32,408 nucleotides of DNA. Origin: Faecalibacterium sp. An122. Its GTDB lineage: Bacteria > Bacillota > Clostridia > Oscillospirales > Ruminococcaceae. The DNA lies in assembly GCF_002160895.1 (NCBI RefSeq), contig NZ_NFLL01000028.1, positions 1-32,408 of the forward strand, written 5' to 3'. The number at the start of each line of letters is the position of its first letter. Position 1 is the stretch's first letter. The notes under the pieces are model-generated. The model was not told where the DNA came from. It did no database searches and was given only the letters and a program-made list of their open reading frames with translations. Below, piece by piece: positions 23,585 to 32,408 of the stretch. The translations under genes and the position numbers were made by a program.

Positions 23585-23635
23585 GGCCTACACGATTTCG
23601 AGTCAAGCTCGTTACGACCACTTCGATACGTCTCC
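23585..23635 (-). pseudogene. 5' half of a host tRNA-Ser(CGA), cut at the anticodon arm
   Basis: Read on the - strand from 23635: acceptor strand GGAGACG, TA, D arm TCG/CGA with GG loop, anticodon 5' strand CTTGA and loop CTCGAAA. The following bases (TCGTG) no longer pair with CTTGA, and no T arm or matching acceptor strand (CGTCTCC) follows in the next 120 bases. A near-consensus promoter lies directly upstream. This looks like the chromosomal tRNA-Ser interrupted by the element; its 3' half should lie at the element's far left end, outside the window. Confidence 0.7.
23594..23605. other. putative attR core (element/chromosome boundary)
   Basis: GATTTCGAGTCA, shared with the complete tRNA-Ser at 23414-23425. 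To its right lies intact tRNA 5' half, promoter and arginine operon; to its left non-tRNA sequence with arm-like repeats. Confidence 0.55.
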
Positions 23636-23643
23636 CTATTCAG

Positions 23644-23667
23644 GCTGCGGCGGATATCCGCTGCAGC
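23644..23667 (-). other. leader hairpin of the tRNA-Ser transcript
   Basis: A near-perfect 24-base palindrome (GCTGC-G-GCGGATATCCGC-T-GCAGC) between the -10 element and the tRNA 5' end, so it forms the start of the precursor RNA. It may be a processing signal. Confidence 0.45.
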
Positions 23668-23673
23668 CCTATT

Positions 23674-23702
23674 ATTATAACAAAAACCCGCCGGAACGTC
23701 AA
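23674..23702 (-). promoter_or_regulatory. strong promoter of the interrupted host tRNA-Ser
   Basis: On the - strand TTGACG (23702-23697), a 17-base spacer and TATAAT (23679-23674). The -35 lies in the loop of the argF terminator. It reads into the broken tRNA half and on towards the complete tRNA-Ser. Confidence 0.85.
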
Positions 23703-23719
23703 CCTTCCCGGCGGGTTTT
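23682..23719 (-). terminator. Rho-independent terminator of the arginine operon
   Basis: A perfect 12-bp stem (23708-23719 with 23683-23694) with a 13-base loop and T5 on the - strand, 12 bases after the argF stop. Confidence 0.92.
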
Positions 23720-23731
23720 GCGCAAATTTTC

Positions 23732-24646
23732 TTACTTGCCGGCCAGCAGAATGGACAGCACTGCCTTCTGAACGTGGAGGCGGTTTTCCGCCTCGGTGAA
23801 GATCTCGTCGGCGTGGTCCTCAAAGACCGCGTTGGAGATTTCCTCGCCCCGGTGGGCGGGCAGGCAGTGAAGGACCATGGCGTCGGGCTTGGCGCCCTGC
23901 AGCAGCTGATTGGTCAGCTGATAGCCCTGGAAGTCCCGCATCCGGCGCTCGGTCTCCTCCTCGCCGACGGTGTTGTTCCAGACGGCGGTGACCACCACGT
24001 CGGCGTCCCGGACGCCCTCCCGGGGGTCATGGAGCAGGGTAAAGGCCGAGCCATACTTATGGGCGAACATCAGCACATCCGCCGCCGGACGGTAGGCCGG
24101 GGGACAGACGCAGGTAACCTGCATTCCGGCCAGCAGGCCGCCCACAATCAGGCTGTTGGCCATGTTGTTGCCGTCGCCCACAAAGCAGAGCTTCTGGCCC
24201 GCCAGGGCGCCCCGCCGTTCCCGAATGGTCATCAGGTCGGCCAGCACCTGGCAGGGATGGGCGTAGTCGGTCAGGCCGTTGATGACCGGGACGCCGGCGT
24301 ATTCCGCCAGCTCTTCCAGGTCCCGCTGGCGGTAGGTCCGCCAGACAATGCAGTCGTAATAGCGGCCCAGCACCCGGGCGGTATCCCGCAGGGGCTCGCC
24401 CCGGGCGGCCTGCAGCTCGGTGGCGGCATTCATATAGCTGCCCAGGCCGCCCAGCTGGTAGATGCCCACCTCAAAGCTGGTACGGGTCCGGGTGGAGGTC
24501 TTGGAGAACATCAAAGCCACGCTCTTGCCCTCCAGCAGGTGAGGCGTACCGCCGGCCTTCTGGGCGGCCTTCAGCTCGTCGGCCACGTCCAGAATGTGGT
24601 ACAGCTCCTCCCGGGTCAGGTCGTTCATTTTCAGCAGATGCTTCAT
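23732..24646 (-). CDS. argF: ornithine carbamoyltransferase
   Basis: A 304-residue cytosolic enzyme that joins carbamoyl phosphate to ornithine to give citrulline. The carbamoyl-phosphate motif STRTRT is at residues 51-56, HPCQ at 130-133 and HCLPAHRG at 260-267. The ATG has GGGAGG upstream. It is the last gene of the operon, 15 bases after argD. Unusually, the ornithine-binding loop, DxWxSMG in typical enzymes, reads AVWNNTVG here (about residues 221-228), lacking the Asp and the Ser-Met. ArgJ in the same operon releases free ornithine, so ornithine is still the expected substrate, but an altered loop or specificity is possible. Confidence 0.92.
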   Translation of the reverse strand: MKHLLKMNDLTREELYHILDVADELKAAQKAGGTPHLLEGKSVALMFSKTSTRTRTSFEVGIYQLGGLGSYMNAATELQAARGEPLRDTARVLGRYYDCIVWRTYRQRDLEELAEYAGVPVINGLTDYAHPCQVLADLMTIRERRGALAGQKLCFVGDGNNMANSLIVGGLLAGMQVTCVCPPAYRPAADVLMFAHKYGSAFTLLHDPREGVRDADVVVTAVWNNTVGEEETERRMRDFQGYQLTNQLLQGAKPDAMVLHCLPAHRGEEISNAVFEDHADEIFTEAENRLHVQKAVLSILLAGK

Positions 24647-24661
24647 GTCGTCCTCCCTTGC

Positions 24662-25855
24662 TCAGGACTGGACCGGGTCCAACCCGCACAGCACCTCATC
24701 CAGAATCACCAGGGCCCGCTCGATGTCGTGGGCGGTCACCACCAGCGGCGGCAGCAGCCGCAGACGGGTCTTGGCGGTCAGGACCAGCAGGCCCCGCTCC
24801 CGGCAGGCTGCCAGCACATCGGCTGCGTTGATGCCATCCTCAAACTGGATGCCCAGCATCAGGCCCAGGCCGGTGACGCCCTTCACATGGGGCAGACGCT
24901 CCAGGCCGGCCCGCAGCTGGGCGGCGTGCTCCCGCACACCGGCCAGGAAGCTCTCGTCCAGCCGTTCCAGCACCACGTTGGCGCCGGCGCAGACCACCGG
25001 GTTGCCGCCGAAGGTGGAGCCGTGGCTGCCGGGACCCATGCCGGCGGCCACCTTCTCGCTGACCAGCACGGCGCCGATGGGCAGGCCGCCGCCCAGGCCC
25101 TTGGCCAGGGTGACGATGTCGGGCCGGAGATTGAACTGCTCACAGGCCAGGAAGGTGCCGGTGCGGCCCACGCCGGTCTGGACTTCGTCCACAATCAGGA
25201 CCAGGTCCTTTTCGTCGCACAGGGTCCGCACGGCCTGGACAAATTCCTGGTCCAGAGGCACCACGCCGCCCTCGCCCTGGACCAGCTCCAGCATGACGGC
25301 ACAGGTGTGCTTGTCCACCAGCTTGGTCAGAGCCTCGATATCCCCCGCGGGGGTGTAGAGGAAGCCCTCGTTGAAGGGTCCGAAGTAGTGATGGAAGGTA
25401 TCCTGACCGGTGGCGGTCAGGGTGGCGATGGTGCGGCCGTGGAAGCTGTTCACCAGGGTGATGATCTGGTCCCGGCCCTCGCCGTAGTGGTCAAAGCTGT
25501 ACTTCCGGGCGGCCTTGATGGCGCCCTCGTTGGCCTCGGCGCCCGAGTTGCCGAAGAACACCTTGCTCATGCCGGTGCGGCGGCACAGCCGCTTGGCCAG
25601 CTTGGAGCAGGGGGAAGTGTAGTACAGGTTGGAGGTGTGCTGCAGCTTGTGGGCCTGCTTGGAGACGGCCTCGGCCCAGTTCAGGTCGCAGTAGCCCAGG
25701 CTGTTGACCCCAATGCCGCTGGTGAAATCCAGATAGCTCTGGCCCTCGGGGCCGTAGGCGTGGAGGCCGTGGCCCTTCTCGATGACGATGGGGTTGCGGT
25801 TATAGGTATGCAGGACATAGTCGTTGTCCCGCGCAATGACTTTTTCGGAATCCAT
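24662..25855 (-). CDS. argD: acetylornithine aminotransferase
   Basis: A 397-residue class III PLP aminotransferase that makes N-acetylornithine from N-acetylglutamate semialdehyde. The ATG at 25855 follows GGGAGG with seven-base spacing and is preferred to an upstream in-frame ATG at 25882. Visible features: GNSGAEANEGAIKAAR (PLP phosphate region), FHGRT, IVDEVQTGVGRTG (cofactor Asp and Gln) and TLAKGLGGGLPIGA with the Schiff-base lysine, then GSHGSTFGGNP. Length is normal. It is followed 15 bases later by argF. Confidence 0.95.
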   Translation of the reverse strand: MDSEKVIARDNDYVLHTYNRNPIVIEKGHGLHAYGPEGQSYLDFTSGIGVNSLGYCDLNWAEAVSKQAHKLQHTSNLYYTSPCSKLAKRLCRRTGMSKVFFGNSGAEANEGAIKAARKYSFDHYGEGRDQIITLVNSFHGRTIATLTATGQDTFHHYFGPFNEGFLYTPAGDIEALTKLVDKHTCAVMLELVQGEGGVVPLDQEFVQAVRTLCDEKDLVLIVDEVQTGVGRTGTFLACEQFNLRPDIVTLAKGLGGGLPIGAVLVSEKVAAGMGPGSHGSTFGGNPVVCAGANVVLERLDESFLAGVREHAAQLRAGLERLPHVKGVTGLGLMLGIQFEDGINAADVLAACRERGLLVLTAKTRLRLLPPLVVTAHDIERALVILDEVLCGLDPVQS

Positions 25856-25894
25856 AGTGTTGCCTCCCTGATCTTGAAACAATCGGATGGGACA

Positions 25895-25914
25895 TCCGCC
25901 CCGCCGGGGGCGGA
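25895..25914. other. hairpin in the argB-argD gap
   Basis: An eight-base perfect stem (25895-25902 with 25907-25914) with loop GCCG and no T tract, within the 105-base space between argB and argD. It may affect mRNA stability or relative expression. Confidence 0.4.
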
Positions 25915-25960
25915 GACATGGGAGCCCGTCCGGCCTGCCATACGGCGGGCCGCGGGCGGC

Positions 25961-26815
25961 TTATTCCCGGTGGCTGCGGCGGTAGAACCGGGTGCCCGAG
26001 CCACGGTTGGAGAACAGTTCCAGCAGAACGGTGTGGGGGACCCGGCCGTCGATGATGACCGCCTCATGGACGCCCTGATAGATGGCGTCGGCCATGCCGC
26101 CGATCTTGGGGATCATGCCGCCGGCAATGATGCCGGCCGCCTTGTAGCCCTCGATCTCGCTGACCTCCACCTCGGGAATCAGGGTGCTCTCGTCGTCCTT
26201 GTCCCGCAGCAGGCCGGCGATATCGGTCATGGAGACCAGCTTCTCGGCCTTAAGGGCAATGGCGATCTGGGCTGCGGCGGTGTCGGCGTTGACGTTATAG
26301 GGCTGGCCCAGGTCATCCATGCCCACGGTGGCGATGACGGGGATATAGCCCCGGTCCAGCAGGCTGGAGATCAGGGTGGTGTCCACATGGACCACCTCGC
26401 CCACATAGCCCAGCCGGCTGTCCATCTCGGCACAGCGGAGCATCTGGCCATCCATGCCGCACAGGCCCACGCCGCGGCCCCGGAGCTTGGCCACCAGGTC
26501 CTTGTTGACCTTGCCGGCCAGCACCTGCTGGACGATCTCCATGGTGGCCTGGTCGGTGACTCGCAGGCCGCCCACAAAGTGGCTCTCGACCCCCACCTTT
26601 TTCAGCATGTCGTTGATGGCCGGGCCGCCGCCGTGGACCAGCACCACCCGGACCCCCAGCAGGGTCAGGGTGACCAGGTCGTTCATGACGGCGTTCTTCA
26701 GGTCTTCATTGATCATCGCGTTGCCGCCGTACTTGATGACCATGGTTTTGCCGTGGTATTTCTGGATGTAAGGTGTTGCCTCCGAAAAGAGGAGGGCCAT
26801 TTGTTCGTTTTTCAT
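25961..26815 (-). CDS. argB: acetylglutamate kinase
   Basis: A 284-residue amino acid kinase that phosphorylates N-acetylglutamate. Features: MVIKYGGNAM (nucleotide site lysine), VLVHGGGPAIN, GLRVTD, NVNADTAAAQIA and GGMIPKI. The C-terminal FSNRGSGTRF resembles the arginine-binding signature of feedback-inhibited enzymes, and the N-terminal helix (ALLFSEATPYIQKYHGK) is also of that type, so arginine inhibition is likely. The ribosome binding site is weak. It starts 18 bases after argJ. Confidence 0.95.
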   Translation of the reverse strand: MKNEQMALLFSEATPYIQKYHGKTMVIKYGGNAMINEDLKNAVMNDLVTLTLLGVRVVLVHGGGPAINDMLKKVGVESHFVGGLRVTDQATMEIVQQVLAGKVNKDLVAKLRGRGVGLCGMDGQMLRCAEMDSRLGYVGEVVHVDTTLISSLLDRGYIPVIATVGMDDLGQPYNVNADTAAAQIAIALKAEKLVSMTDIAGLLRDKDDESTLIPEVEVSEIEGYKAAGIIAGGMIPKIGGMADAIYQGVHEAVIIDGRVPHTVLLELFSNRGSGTRFYRRSHRE

Positions 26816-26833
26816 ATGCTTTCTTTCCCGCTC

Positions 26834-28060
26834 TCAGGTTCTGTAATCCCCATTGATTTTCACGTAGTCATAGGTCAGGTCGCAGCCCCAGGCCTTGGCG
26901 CAGGCGCTGCCCAGGCCCATTTCCACCCGGACAAGGATATCGTGCTCGGCCAGCACCTTGGCGGCCTCCTCCTCGCTGTAGGGGTGATAGGCTGCGTTTT
27001 CGCAGACATACACCTCGCCGGCGGCGCTGGACAGCCAGACGCAGACCTTATCGATGGAGAAGTCCCCCGGCGTATAGCCGATGGCGCAGAGGATACGGCC
27101 CCAGTTGGCGTCCCGGCCAAAGACCGCCGCCTTGAACAGGTTGGAGCAGACCACGCTGCGGGACACCGCCCGGGCGGTCTTGAGGTCGGGCGCACCCGAC
27201 ACCTCGCAGGTAATCAGGTGGGTGGCGCCCTCGCCGTCGCCGGCGTGCTCGGCGCACATATGCTCGGCGATGGCGGTCAGAGCCTCCACAAAGGCGTCGT
27301 AGTCGGGGCCCTCGGCGTCCACCACCGGGTTGCCCGCCAGGCCCGAGGCCATGACGATCAAGGTATCGTTGGTGGAGGTGTCCAGGTCCACGCTCATCTG
27401 GTTGTAGGTGCCGGGCACCACTTCCCGCAGAGCCTTCTGAAGCATGGCGGGGCTGACCGCCGCGTCGGTGGTGTAGAAGGCCAGCATGGTGGCCATGTTG
27501 GGGGCGATCATGCCGCTGCCCTTGCCGATGGCGCCCACGGTGCAGGTCTTGCCGCCCAGCTCAAACTGGATGGCATACTCCTTTTTGTGGGTGTCGGTGG
27601 TCATGATGGCGGTGGCGGCGTCGGCGCTGCCCTCGGCGGTGGCGGCCAGCTTGGCGGCGGCCACCGGGATGCCGGCTGCAAAGGGATCGATGGTCATGGG
27701 CTGGCCAATCACGCCGGTGGAGGCGGGCAGCACGTCCTCGGCCGGGATGCCCAGAGCCTCACCGGTCAGGCGGCAGCATTCCTCCGCCAGCTCCACGCCG
27801 TTGGCGGCGCAGGTGTTGGCGTTGCCGCTGTTTACCAGGATGGCCTGGGCGTAGCCGTCGGCCAGGTGGGCGCGGTCCACCTTGATGGGCGCGCCGCAGA
27901 CCTTATTGGTGGTATAGACGCCCGCCGCCGCACAGCGGACCTCGGCCTTGATGAGGGCCAGATCGTACTTGGTGCGGTTGGCACGGATGCCGCAGTGGAC
28001 GCCCGCTGCCGCGAAACCTTTGGGGGCACAGATGCCGCCCGAAACCTCCTGATACTTCAT
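26834..28060 (-). CDS. argJ: bifunctional ornithine acetyltransferase/N-acetylglutamate synthase
   Basis: A 408-residue member of the ArgJ family, which moves the acetyl group from acetylornithine to glutamate and so recycles it. The ATG at 28060 has AAGGAGG and gives MKYQEVSGGICAPKGF; a longer in-frame start at 28132 lacks one. The self-cleavage site is recognisable in GDGEGATHLI, whose Thr becomes the nucleophile of the beta chain; SVDLDTSTNDT and DANWGRI are also conserved. Its presence explains why no separate argA or argE is needed in this operon. Confidence 0.95.
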   Translation of the reverse strand: MKYQEVSGGICAPKGFAAAGVHCGIRANRTKYDLALIKAEVRCAAAGVYTTNKVCGAPIKVDRAHLADGYAQAILVNSGNANTCAANGVELAEECCRLTGEALGIPAEDVLPASTGVIGQPMTIDPFAAGIPVAAAKLAATAEGSADAATAIMTTDTHKKEYAIQFELGGKTCTVGAIGKGSGMIAPNMATMLAFYTTDAAVSPAMLQKALREVVPGTYNQMSVDLDTSTNDTLIVMASGLAGNPVVDAEGPDYDAFVEALTAIAEHMCAEHAGDGEGATHLITCEVSGAPDLKTARAVSRSVVCSNLFKAAVFGRDANWGRILCAIGYTPGDFSIDKVCVWLSSAAGEVYVCENAAYHPYSEEEAAKVLAEHDILVRVEMGLGSACAKAWGCDLTYDYVKINGDYRT

Positions 28061-28175
28061 GCTTTTCCTCCTTCGATATCCTTTCCAGTTCCTCTTTTGC
28101 GTTTGGGGCCGTCCGCGGCACGTCTTTCCCAACAGCGCGGCCGCGGGGATTTCTCTGAGAGCGGGCGGGCGGGGT

Positions 28176-29110
28176 TTATTCCAGCCCGGCCGTCTCGTCC
28201 AGACCCAGCATAATATTCATGCACTGCACCGCTGCGCCCGACGAACCCTTGCCCAGGTTGTCAAACAGGGAGATCAGCAGCATCTGGCTACCGTCGGGGC
28301 TGGCGGTGGTGTACAGTTCGATCCGGTCGGTGCCCTGCAGGGCGCCGGCGGCCAGCATCCCGTCCCCGGGCAGCTGGCCCAGGGGATGGACGGTGAACAG
28401 CTTTTCTCCGGCGTAGTAGTCGGCCAGGGCCTTGCTCACCGCCTCCGGGGTGACGCCGGGCAGCAGGTCCATCCGCAGGGGGACGGTGACCTCCATGCCC
28501 GAATAGTAGTCGTCCACAATGGGGCAGAACACCGGGGCAGCGGTCAGACCCGAAACCGCCGTCATTTCCGGCAGGTGCTTGTGGTGGAGGGTCAGGCCGT
28601 AGGCCCGGGGGGTGCTGTAGAGGGCCGGACGGGCGGCGTCCTCATACTCGGCGATCATCTTCTTGCCGCCGCCGGAATAGCCGGTGAGGCTGTGGCAGCT
28701 GAAGGGATAATCCGCCGGGACCAGTCCCATCTCCACCAGGGGCCGGGCCAGCACGATGAAGCCGGAAGCATGGCATCCCGGCACGGCCACCCGGTTGGCG
28801 GTGCGGATTTTTTCCCGCTGGCCCCGCAGCTCGGGGAAGCCGTACACCCAGCCCGGTGCGGTGCGGAAGGCGGTGGAGGTGTCCAGCACCTTCACCTCCG
28901 GCTTCACCAGTGGGATGACTTCTTTGGATGCCGCATCGGGCAGGCAGAGGAAGGCCAGGTCGGCCGAATTGATGACGGCGGCCCGCTTTTCCACGTCCTT
29001 GCGGTCGGCTTCGGCAATGTGGAGCAGTTCCAGCTCCGGCCGGCCGGCCAGCCGGTCCGCAATCCGCAGGCCGGTGGTGCCGGAGGAGCCGTCGATGAAT
29101 ACCTTGTAGC

Positions 29111-29114
<4 letters not shown>
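28176..29114 (-). CDS. argC: N-acetyl-gamma-glutamyl-phosphate reductase, type 2
   Basis: A 312-residue NADP-dependent reductase that turns N-acetylglutamyl phosphate into the semialdehyde. It has an N-terminal Rossmann motif GSSGTTGL, catalytic cysteine in VPGCHASGF and the C-terminal NLGKGSSGAAVQCMN. The short length and missing longer type 1 regions place it in the type 2 class. The ATG overlaps the argH stop (ATGA), so the two are translationally coupled. A 115-base gap separates it from argJ. Confidence 0.93.
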
Positions 29115-30511
<1,397 letters not shown>

Positions 30512-30581
30512 GTGGGGCTCCTTTCAAAACAAGATCACAGACCGGCCTGTCCCCAGCGGCATTTGCCGAAAAACGGCAAAG

Positions 30582-30611
30582 CCGCCGCAGGAAGTACACG
30601 TCCTGCGGCGG
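30582..30611 (-). other. hairpin in the argG-argH gap (possible attenuator)
   Basis: A perfect 11-bp stem (30582-30592 with 30601-30611). On the - strand it is followed by CTTTGCCGTTTTTCGG, so partial termination between argG and argH is possible. Smaller stems flank it (30617-30622 with 30627-30632; 30643-30652 with 30668-30677). Confidence 0.5.
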
Positions 30612-30707
30612 TGCCGCCGGCCTCACGGCCGGTGAGGTGTTACCTTTGCCCGGAAAGTGTGAAATGACGGGCAAAGGGGAAGAAAGCAACGCAATCTTTT
30701 TTGCAGA

Positions 30708-31940
30708 TTAGTCCTTGGGCCAGCTCTTGGACAGCTTTGCCCGCTCCTTGATGGACAGGCCGAACAGGTTGATGAAGCCGGCGGAATCAGCCTGGTTGTA
30801 GTCCTCGTCCTCGCCGAAGGAAGCAGTCTGCTCATCGTACAGAGTGTAGGGCGAGGTGACGCCGGCATTGATCATGTTGCCCTTGTACAGCTTGAGCTTG
30901 ACGTCGCCGGTGACGGTCTTCTCCAGGCTGTCGGCGAAGGCGTCCAGAGCCTCGCGCAGCGGGGTAAACCACTGGCCGTTGTAGACGATGTCGGCGTACT
31001 TCTGGGCCAGCTGAGCCTTGAAGTGAGCGCTCTCCTTGTCCAGGGTGATGGTCTCCAGGACATTGATGGCCTTGTACAGGATGGCGCCGCCCGGGGTCTC
31101 ATAGACGCCGCGGCTCTTCATGCCCACCAGCCGGTTCTCGACGATGTCCAGCAGGCCGATGCCATTCTCGCCGCCCAGCTTGTTCAGGTACTCCACCAGT
31201 TCCACAGCGCCCATTTCCTTGCCGTCCACAGCGGTGGGGATGCCCTTCTCAAAGTGGATGGTCACATAGGTCGGGGTGTCGGGAGCCTGCTCGGGGCTGA
31301 CGCCCAGCTCCAGGAAGCCCTCCTTGTTGTACTGGGGCTCGTTGGCGGGGTTCTCCAGGTCCATGCCCTCGTGGGACAGGTGCCACAGGTTCTTGTCCTT
31401 GGAGTAGTTGGTCTCACGGCTGATCTTCAGGGGGATGTTGTGAGCCTCAGCGTAGTCGATCTCCTCGTCACGGCTCTTGATGTCCCACTCACGCCAGGGA
31501 GCGATGATGGCCATTTCGGGGCAGAAGGCCTTGAGGGTCAGCTCGAAACGGACCTGGTCGTTGCCCTTGCCGGTGCAGCCGTGGCAGATGGCGTCAGCGC
31601 CCTCGGCGATGGCGATGTCGGCCAGAGCCTTGGCGATGCAGGGACGTGCAAAGGAGGTGCCCAGCAGGTAGTCCTCATACTTTGCGCCGAACTTCAGGGT
31701 GGGGAAGATGTAGTTCTCCACGAAGTCCTTCTTCAGGTCCAGGACGTACAGCTTGGAAGCGCCGGTCTTCTTGGCCTTCTCTTCCAGGCCGTCCAGCTCG
31801 GTGCCCTGGCCCACGTCGCCCGACACGGCGATGACCTCACAGTTGTTGTAGTTTTCCTTCAGCCAGGGGATGATGATGGAGGTATCCAGGCCGCCCGAGT
31901 AGGCCAGCACAACCTTCTTGATGTCTTCCTTTTTCTTCAT
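30708..31940 (-). CDS. argG: argininosuccinate synthase
   Basis: A 410-residue enzyme that condenses citrulline and aspartate with ATP. The N-type ATP pyrophosphatase P-loop AYSGGLDTS lies close to the N-terminus; [15 protein letters not shown] and [14 protein letters not shown] are conserved substrate segments. The ATG at 31940 has GCGAGGAG upstream and is preferred to an in-frame ATG at 31979, which lies in the leader. It is first in the operon, behind a consensus-like promoter with a possible ArgR site. Its codon choice and product suggest high expression. Confidence 0.96.
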   Translation of the reverse strand: MKKKEDIKKVVLAYSGGLDTSIIIPWLKENYNNCEVIAVSGDVGQGTELDGLEEKAKKTGASKLYVLDLKKDFVENYIFPTLKFGAKYEDYLLGTSFARPCIAKALADIAIAEGADAICHGCTGKGNDQVRFELTLKAFCPEMAIIAPWREWDIKSRDEEIDYAEAHNIPLKISRETNYSKDKNLWHLSHEGMDLENPANEPQYNKEGFLELGVSPEQAPDTPTYVTIHFEKGIPTAVDGKEMGAVELVEYLNKLGGENGIGLLDIVENRLVGMKSRGVYETPGGAILYKAINVLETITLDKESAHFKAQLAQKYADIVYNGQWFTPLREALDAFADSLEKTVTGDVKLKLYKGNMINAGVTSPYTLYDEQTASFGEDEDYNQADSAGFINLFGLSIKERAKLSKSWPKD

Positions 31941-32029
31941 GACTCCTCGCTCCTTTTCGCGTAGTTTTGTAAGTTTCACACTTTCGGCCGCACGCCCTTT
32001 GGTGCGGCGCCAGCGCCTCGTGCGCTACT
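31941..32029 (-). promoter_or_regulatory. structured leader of the arginine operon
   Basis: About 90 bases between the predicted transcript start and argG. On the - strand the leader can form GGCGC-TG-GCGCC and GCCGCAC-N8-GTGCGGC stems. No T-box motif (AGGGTGGNACCGCG) is seen. Confidence 0.4.
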
Positions 32030-32035
32030 GTCATT

Positions 32036-32063
32036 ATTATACGCCGCGGGCATTTATCGTCAA
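32036..32063 (-). promoter_or_regulatory. promoter of the arginine operon
   Basis: On the - strand TTGACG (32063-32058), a 16-base spacer and TATAAT (32041-32036). The expected transcript start is near 32029. Confidence 0.8.
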
Positions 32064-32113
32064 TGCAGAAAAATAACAAACCTTTTGGCATTTCCGGGGC
32101 AGATTTAAGGCAT

Positions 32114-32130
32114 TTTGTATTTTTATGCAG
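32114..32130 (-). promoter_or_regulatory. candidate ArgR box
   Basis: On the - strand CTGCATAAAAATACAAA matches the B. subtilis-type ARG box ATGAATAAAAATKCAAK at 13 of 17 positions. It lies about 50 bases upstream of the -35. Confidence 0.4.
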
Positions 32131-32159
32131 CTTTTACCGTATAATTATCGTTATATGCA

Positions 32160-32408
32160 ATCATAGATTAAAACTTTTCCCGCCCCGCCTGAGGCGGAAG
32201 GCACCCGCCCTGCGGGCTTTCCTCTTGCGGTACCCTGAATTTTCTGCGCGTCAAAGATAACGCTTGAAAATTCAGACCGCTGTGTTTGCCCCACAACAAA
32301 CAATGCGAGGGCCAGCTCGTGAGAGCCGGCCCTCGCAGAGGGACCCTATCTTTCGTGACGCAAAAGTTCTTTTGTTTTGGTGCGATCAACAACAGAAGGA
32401 ATATTGGT
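32160..32408. other. intergenic region upstream of the arginine operon, no gene seen
   Basis: No convincing gene. It holds inverted repeats: CCGCC-TGA-GGCGG near 32185; a 10-bp perfect stem 32235-32244 with 32266-32275 that encloses a smaller stem; and GCGAGGGCC...GGCCCTCGC near 32308-32339. The last could be a terminator of a gene beyond the right edge. Confidence 0.4.

Larger units (their letters stand above)
1..23605. mobile_element. right-hand portion of an integrated mobile element (tyrosine-integrase type)
   Basis: The right boundary is set by an excisionase-like gene, a tyrosine integrase and a tRNA-Ser attachment core at 23594-23605. The left boundary lies outside the window. XRE/ImmA-type control genes, an orphan MazF, a Y-family polymerase with YolD partner, and a large immunity-gene cargo all fit an integrative element. 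The genes run almost entirely on the + strand, opposite to the arginine operon on its right. No relaxase, coupling protein or type IV secretion gene is visible, so it could be an ICE with its transfer genes further left, an integrative mobilizable element, or a prophage-like island. Confidence 0.8.

Noticed and set aside
1-23605. Conjugation genes (relaxase, coupling protein, VirB4) or an origin of transfer
   Set aside because: None of the proteins shows the relevant motifs, so the element is not called an ICE on this window alone.
23774-28213. Very long open frame (about 1479 codons) on the + strand opposite the arginine genes
   Set aside because: It is the antisense shadow of GC-rich argF-argD-argB-argJ; the translation is low-complexity and the opposite strand encodes well-recognised enzymes.
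31941-32110. T-box riboswitch in the arginine operon leader
   Set aside because: No AGGGTGGNACCGCG-type motif and the leader is too short after the predicted transcript start.
32168-32392. Small - strand gene of about 74 codons
   Set aside because: It spans several inverted repeats, has no ribosome binding site and a composition unlike a real protein.

Overview
The window joins two unlike pieces of DNA from a Gram-positive gut-type anaerobe, most likely a member of the Clostridia (Oscillospiraceae/Ruminococcaceae). This rests on the consistently strong AGGAGG-type ribosome binding sites, the GC-rich arginine operon and the gene families present. The left three quarters (1 to about 23,605, almost all on the + strand) is the right-hand part of an integrated mobile element. 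The right quarter (23,606-32,408) is chromosome carrying a complete arginine biosynthesis operon on the - strand.

The mobile element has three blocks. (1) Positions 1-13,404 hold a tightly packed operon of twelve genes that runs in from beyond the left edge. Most products look like members of the bacterial immunity-protein (anti-toxin) universe: DUF2185/Imm33, SUFU, DUF4261 (twice), DUF4253, DUF7832, DUF6547, a CbrC/UPF0167 colicin-tolerance type protein, a WGR-propeller protein, TPR proteins and an FGE-like fold. Five or more of these domains are fused into one 1869-residue protein. A WYL-domain regulator closes the operon, followed by a strong terminator. I see no toxin, so this reads as a poly-immunity island. 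(2) Positions 13,405-21,547 hold the element's control and accessory genes: an XRE repressor with an ImmA/IrrE metallopeptidase (the ICEBs1 ImmR/ImmA logic), a shared operator palindrome, a possible HTH regulator, a sigma-like factor, a highly structured non-coding stretch of about 690 bases, an orphan MazF/PemK toxin, a phosphoesterase, an AlkZ-related protein, and a Y-family polymerase with its YolD-like partner. (3) Positions 21,729-23,605 hold an excisionase-like gene, a tyrosine integrase, a complete tRNA-Ser(CGA), repeated putative integrase arm sites and the attachment core. No relaxase or type IV secretion gene is visible, so whether the element is conjugative cannot be decided here.

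The attachment site is the most unusual junction. The 5' half of a host tRNA-Ser gene, with a near-consensus promoter that overlaps the argF terminator, stops matching a tRNA just past the anticodon. Some 180 bp further on lies a complete tRNA-Ser with the same CGA anticodon, followed by its own terminator. The element therefore seems to break a host tRNA gene and bring a replacement downstream of the host promoter, although tandem integration is an alternative.

The chromosomal part encodes argG-argH-argC-argJ-argB-argD-argF (glutamate to arginine through the ArgJ acetyl-recycling route). It is read leftwards from a good promoter upstream of argG, with a candidate ArgR box. ArgF departs from the usual ornithine-binding loop. 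All functional calls come from reading motifs by eye; no database search was run.
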